Of a DNA stretch of 64,000 bases, positions 60,532 through 64,000 are shown piece by piece. Each line of letters begins with the position of its first letter. The first letter of the stretch is position 1. Below the pieces are notes generated by a model. The model was given only the letters and a program-made list of their open reading frames with translations, had not been told where the DNA came from and did not search any database. Origin of the DNA: Acinetobacter tibetensis (GTDB lineage Bacteria > Pseudomonadota > Gammaproteobacteria > Pseudomonadales > Moraxellaceae). The stretch lies in contig NZ_CP098732.1 of assembly GCF_023824315.1 (NCBI RefSeq), positions 2,232,001 through 2,296,000 on the forward strand. The letters run 5' to 3'. Position numbers and translations under genes: made by a program.

Positions 60532-62352
60532 CTATTTCTTGTAACGACGTAATCCAATCAGTCCCAATAAACCGAATAAACTAAATACCCCTGCACTCCC
60601 GCCCGAAGTTTTCACTTTACTGTTTTCCATTTGTCCAGCTGGTGCCTGAGAGACTTGCACTTTTATCTCTAAATAAGGGTTTTGAGAATCATTGAATCGT
60701 GTAGTTGTCGTGACTAAGCGAATCTTGAAAATATCAGCACCATGCCAGTTTCCATTCGGCTTATACTGAATGTTTCCTTGCTCATCTATGGTTAAAGTCC
60801 CTTTAGGCTGAGTAATTGTTGGAACGACCTGTAAGCATCCATCTTGCCAAGCACCACCCGCTGGATTCGCACCCAATAAGGCTTCACATTGATCTTTCGG
60901 TAAAAGCTCTCCATCCCCCAGCAAATCAGCAACCGACATTTTCGCAACTTCACCGTAATTGATATCATCCCCGATTAACGCGATTGTTGTTGGAAACACC
61001 AACTCAACAGCACCACGGTCACAAAGCACATTATTTGAATCACGGACCTGCCCACGCTGATCACTCGATTCACACTCGACCCGTGCAGTATCAGAACCTG
61101 TAGCTTGTTTACCCTTATTAACGATTAAAGAATCACTCAAGTTTTGATAGGACACCAATAAGCGCGGCTTAAAGTAACCTAAAAAGTTACTCGTTCCCTG
61201 ATTAAACGGACAGACTAAACTTTGCCGATCTAAATTTGCACTGCTACATTTTCCTTCAATTGTACTGCCCGCAACTAAAGCCGTTTGGGTCAAAATATCA
61301 TTCGGATACTCTGCTAATCCTTGTCCACACATCGCCGAAACTAAATTATTTTGTAAAATGCTCTGATCACCAGACTCAAATTTACAATCCTGCTGATTTG
61401 TAATTGGATACGGATTTCCCACCAAAATACTATTAGCCAAAAAAGCTTTGCCCTGTGGAGCAACAAATTGGATGCCTTGTGCGTTCCCAATCATGGTCAG
61501 GTTATTTAAGCCAATGCCATCACGTAAATTCAGCAAATAACCTTTATTCTGTAGAAAAGTACTGTTCTTAATAAAGTTTGCGACATTTAATATGGAGGTA
61601 GGCAACTGATCTGTATTAAATAATAACGATGAATAAATACCTGCCGATGTGGTACTTGTTGTCTCATTATTTCGAATAACGCTATTGAGAATTTTATAGG
61701 CAGGATGCTGGGTAAATAAAACTGCACCTTCATTCGCATAGTTCTTCTCCAACAAACTATTCTGAATGACAACTAAACTGTCCGTCGTATTCTCTATTGT
61801 TGAATTACCCACATTATAAATTGCCCCACCTTGAGCAGCATATCCCCCAGATAATACTGCATAACTTAATTGTAGATATTCATTGTTGTAAATCAGTCCA
61901 CCTTGTTGAGCACATTGAACCTGACCACAACCTTGTAGACTGATTTCATACAGCACGACACTCAGTAGCTTCTCTTGTGAACCATCATCAATGCGCAAAA
62001 TATTATCTTTCGCCTGCATTTGTAGCACGGCATTATTTTTACCTAAAACAGGCGTCTCATTAAAATCAGCCTCATAATTGGTTTTAATGGTTAATTCACG
62101 CTGAATGTTTAAGTGTGAATTGAGTTTATAAACTTTCTGCTTTTCTAATAAAATGACAGGACTTGCATCTTCCCCACCACAGCCAAAATATCCTTCTTTA
62201 GGCATATCTTGATTGATATAGTTCACCGCCTCTCGCAATGAACATTCTTTATCATCTTTAACAACATCTTCAGTGGTGGTGACACTAATATTTGCACTAT
62301 AAGCATGCCCAGCTAGACATAACATTCCCACACCAATGCTCTGCTTGAGCAT
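60532..62352 (-). CDS. Secreted CSLREA-domain protein with GlyGly-CTERM, upstream gene of a pair
   Basis: 606 residues. ATG at 62352 with AAGGAG 6 bases before it; signal peptide M-L-K-Q-S-I-G-V-G-M-L-C-L-A-G-H-A-Y-S-A. CSLREAV near residue 37, then a beta-helix-like part (G-G-A-I-Y, G-G-L-I-Y). A C-terminal Ig-like stretch with Y-K-P-N-G-N-W-H-G-A-D-I-F follows, the common bacterial tandem-repeat pattern. The terminal S-G-G-S-A-G-V-F-S-L-F-G-L-L-G-L-I-G-L-R-R is a GlyGly-CTERM tail. It resembles the downstream protein in layout, suggesting an old duplication, and the two are probably cotranscribed. Function unknown, surface or secreted. Confidence 0.85.
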   Translation of the reverse strand: MLKQSIGVGMLCLAGHAYSANISVTTTEDVVKDDKECSLREAVNYINQDMPKEGYFGCGGEDASPVILLEKQKVYKLNSHLNIQRELTIKTNYEADFNETPVLGKNNAVLQMQAKDNILRIDDGSQEKLLSVVLYEISLQGCGQVQCAQQGGLIYNNEYLQLSYAVLSGGYAAQGGAIYNVGNSTIENTTDSLVVIQNSLLEKNYANEGAVLFTQHPAYKILNSVIRNNETTSTTSAGIYSSLLFNTDQLPTSILNVANFIKNSTFLQNKGYLLNLRDGIGLNNLTMIGNAQGIQFVAPQGKAFLANSILVGNPYPITNQQDCKFESGDQSILQNNLVSAMCGQGLAEYPNDILTQTALVAGSTIEGKCSSANLDRQSLVCPFNQGTSNFLGYFKPRLLVSYQNLSDSLIVNKGKQATGSDTARVECESSDQRGQVRDSNNVLCDRGAVELVFPTTIALIGDDINYGEVAKMSVADLLGDGELLPKDQCEALLGANPAGGAWQDGCLQVVPTITQPKGTLTIDEQGNIQYKPNGNWHGADIFKIRLVTTTTRFNDSQNPYLEIKVQVSQAPAGQMENSKVKTSGGSAGVFSLFGLLGLIGLRRYKK

Positions 62353-62713
62353 ACATCTCTCCTTAATTTTTTAATTATCTTGTTTTTCTAGATTGCATCT
62401 TCTAAACAATTTCAATGCAATCTGATTGCAGTCCTTTTGCTGTACAGCCTAAAAGATGCCAATACAAATAAAATTGACTAAATTGCCAAATTCTTTGGGC
62501 ATTAAAGCAACTACAGCACGATTGCACTGCATATTTTCTGGGCTAAGGTAAGATTTGAATGGTATTGGACACACTGAGGGTTCATGCTGATTTGCAGCAT
62601 CCTGTTCTCCTTAACATACATTTCTATTATTTTTCTATGCTCGCAAATCCCTGCGATGCAAATTTATCAGTACTTTGTCACAGCTTTTTAAATTACTCAA
62701 GCGCTTTTATCTG
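62353..62713. other. Region upstream of the CSLREA operon
   Basis: 361 noncoding bases that must contain the operon promoter. AGATTGCAT and ATGCAATCT (62390-62398 and 62415-62423) form an inverted repeat, and the core GATTGCA recurs at about 62424 and 62520, so this may be a regulator-binding array. A small hairpin ATGCTG/CAGCAT lies at about 62584-62600. Confidence 0.45.
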
Positions 62714-63418
62714 TTATTGATATTCATCGATTAAGGCATAAATTTGTCTTAAAGTGGCATGGCTGAGTTTAGTTTTTTCGCCTTTAAGCAATTGAATTAA
62801 CTGCTCTAAAGTTTGCAAAAGTATCGAAGCCTGCTGTGGACCATGTAACAGAAGATAATCAATAATTTGCTGATCAATATGAATGCCACGTCGGGCAAGC
62901 ACAGAACTGACTAAAATTTGTCGATCTGCATATAAACTGCCAGTCGGAACTTTGACACTCACTGCTTGGGTTAATCGGGACTGCAAATCAGGTAATTCTA
63001 ATTTCAATTCAATTGGTGCAAAGCGAGAGGAAAAAACCAGTTGTCCGCCAACTTCATTATTATAATTGATCAGGTGAAATACTGCTTTTTGCCAATGTGG
63101 GACACCACAAATCGCTTCGATATCATCAAGCGCAACCAAATCATAGCGTTCTAAAGAGGTAATCGCCTCCGTAGGTGCATCCAGCAGCTCTAATAACGAA
63201 ACTTTAATCGCAGATTTACCCACATCCAAATAAGAATCACAAATCGCAGAAAGTAAATGGCTTTTGCCTGTTCCAGCACCGCCATATACATAGAATCGAT
63301 TCATTAAACCTGCATGTAGCTGACGAATTGCATCAATGACGTGACCCCAACCTGGACCAGAGAAATCACTGATTCGGGCATCAAGTTGGGGTTCAATATC
63401 TAATTGCAGTTGACGCAT
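62714..63418 (-). CDS. hda: DnaA regulatory inactivator Hda
   Basis: 234 residues. The N-terminal clamp-binding motif RQLQLDI is near the start. The AAA+ domain has Walker A GGAGTGKS (46-53), Walker B LVALDDIEAI and sensor/Arg-finger region DLQSRL. With the DNA-loaded clamp it stimulates DnaA-ATP hydrolysis after initiation. The AI-2E permease gene lies 24 bases upstream and may drive it. Confidence 0.93.
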   Translation of the reverse strand: MRQLQLDIEPQLDARISDFSGPGWGHVIDAIRQLHAGLMNRFYVYGGAGTGKSHLLSAICDSYLDVGKSAIKVSLLELLDAPTEAITSLERYDLVALDDIEAICGVPHWQKAVFHLINYNNEVGGQLVFSSRFAPIELKLELPDLQSRLTQAVSVKVPTGSLYADRQILVSSVLARRGIHIDQQIIDYLLLHGPQQASILLQTLEQLIQLLKGEKTKLSHATLRQIYALIDEYQ

Positions 63419-63442
63419 ATTCGTGATTAAGCCTTATACGCT

Positions 63443-64000
63443 TTATGTTTTGGGTTCAATGTTACTCGATTTCTCAGCAGTGTGCTGATCTTTCGAAGTT
63501 TGCTCTTTAATTTCAACATCAATATCCATTTGCGAAGTTTCTATACTAATAGAATTTGTTTCAGCAAAGGAAGTCACAACTGCTTGCGTACCATACAACT
63601 GACTCTGCTCATAACATTCTCGTGCGTGTTTAAGCAGCACAACAATCACCGCAGCCACAGGCAATGCAATTAACATTCCTAGGAATCCTGCCAATTGCGC
63701 ACCCGCCAATACCGCAAAAACCACAGCGACGGGTGACAGACCAATCTTATCCCCCAACAAAAATGGTTGCAGAATGTAACCTTCTACGGCTTGACCAATC
63801 ATAAATACCACACCAACCAAAGCCAACTGCATCCAATCAAGACCAAACTGGAAAAATGTCGCAATCACAGCCGCAATAATTCCAACGCCAAAACCTAGAT
63901 AAGGAATAATACTGGCCAAACCTGCCACCATACCAATAATCAGTCCAACTTCTAGTCCAATTAATTGCAAACCAACCGCATAGACAATGCCGAGCAACAA
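63443..64000 (-). CDS. AI-2E/PerM-family permease, N-terminus beyond the window
   Basis: The C-terminal 185 residues of a membrane protein entering from the right edge. AI-2E family motifs: G-L-A-S-I-I-P-Y-L-G and G-Y-I-L-Q-P-F-L-L-G-D-K-I-G-L-S-P-V-A-V-V, followed by several helices and a long hydrophilic tail (about 65 residues) with many Ser, Glu and Thr. No start is visible. Members are predicted exporters of AI-2-like or other small molecules; this function is unproven for most. Upstream neighbour of hda. Confidence 0.85.
   Translation of the reverse strand: MLLGIVYAVGLQLIGLEVGLIIGMVAGLASIIPYLGFGVGIIAAVIATFFQFGLDWMQLALVGVVFMIGQAVEGYILQPFLLGDKIGLSPVAVVFAVLAGAQLAGFLGMLIALPVAAVIVVLLKHARECYEQSQLYGTQAVVTSFAETNSISIETSQMDIDVEIKEQTSKDQHTAEKSSNIEPKT

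Overview
The window looks like chromosomal DNA of an Acinetobacter species (Moraxellaceae, Gammaproteobacteria). The evidence is AT-rich coding sequence and intergenic DNA, the ybgC-tolQRAB-pal block with a very repetitive TolA, a CCA-encoding tRNA-Arg, rpsB-tsf divergent from map, and several small proteins of a kind I associate with that genus. The genus call is inference from protein character and gene order. No phage, IS element, CRISPR array or rRNA was seen.

Layout. 1-5253 (minus, running off the left edge) is a giant YadA/Ata-type trimeric autotransporter adhesin whose first codons are separated from the rest by a one-base frame break in an 8-base homopolymer. 5769-9113 is an aspartate:alanine exchanger with an aspartate 4-decarboxylase, a decarboxylative proton-motive cycle. 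A tRNA-Arg(CCG) and an ABC exporter-queF operon follow. 13003-16071 holds rodA, mltB and rlpA (cell wall). 16199-21279 holds a lipoprotein amidohydrolase, an Mpo1-like membrane protein, azlCD with an AraC regulator, and a DUF3465 protein. 21343-24171 is the translation block tsf-rpsB / map. 24478-30103 is envelope and transport: a large OmpW-like protein, a NarK-type nitrate transporter, a second MFS carrier with an overlapping 45-residue membrane peptide, and a TauD-like dioxygenase. sthA and lipA follow.

33145-35019 is a decayed stretch with an N-terminally truncated acetamidase/formamidase and a possibly frameshifted small membrane gene. 35020-39222 is a LysR regulator with a succinyl-CoA:3-ketoacid CoA-transferase pair, an acetyl-CoA acetyltransferase and a carboxymuconolactone-decarboxylase-like protein. 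A secreted esterase, purL, a dGTPase and ruvA/ruvB come next; a cluster of strong hairpins separates ruvA from ruvB. After ruvB lies a wrecked M20 amidohydrolase.

49374-54251 is the Tol-Pal envelope system, followed by fbp, a SPOUT RNA methyltransferase, and a sigma factor/anti-sigma-like/DUF3106 operon. 58102-62352 is a two-gene operon of large secreted CSLREA-domain proteins, both ending in a GlyGly-CTERM (rhombosortase) tail. The window ends with hda and a partial AI-2E/PerM-family permease.

The most distinctive features are surface biology at the two ends: a possibly phase-variable adhesin on the left and a tandem pair of rhombosortase-type secreted proteins on the right. Neither protein family is new. 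The frame break and the pairing are the points to test.
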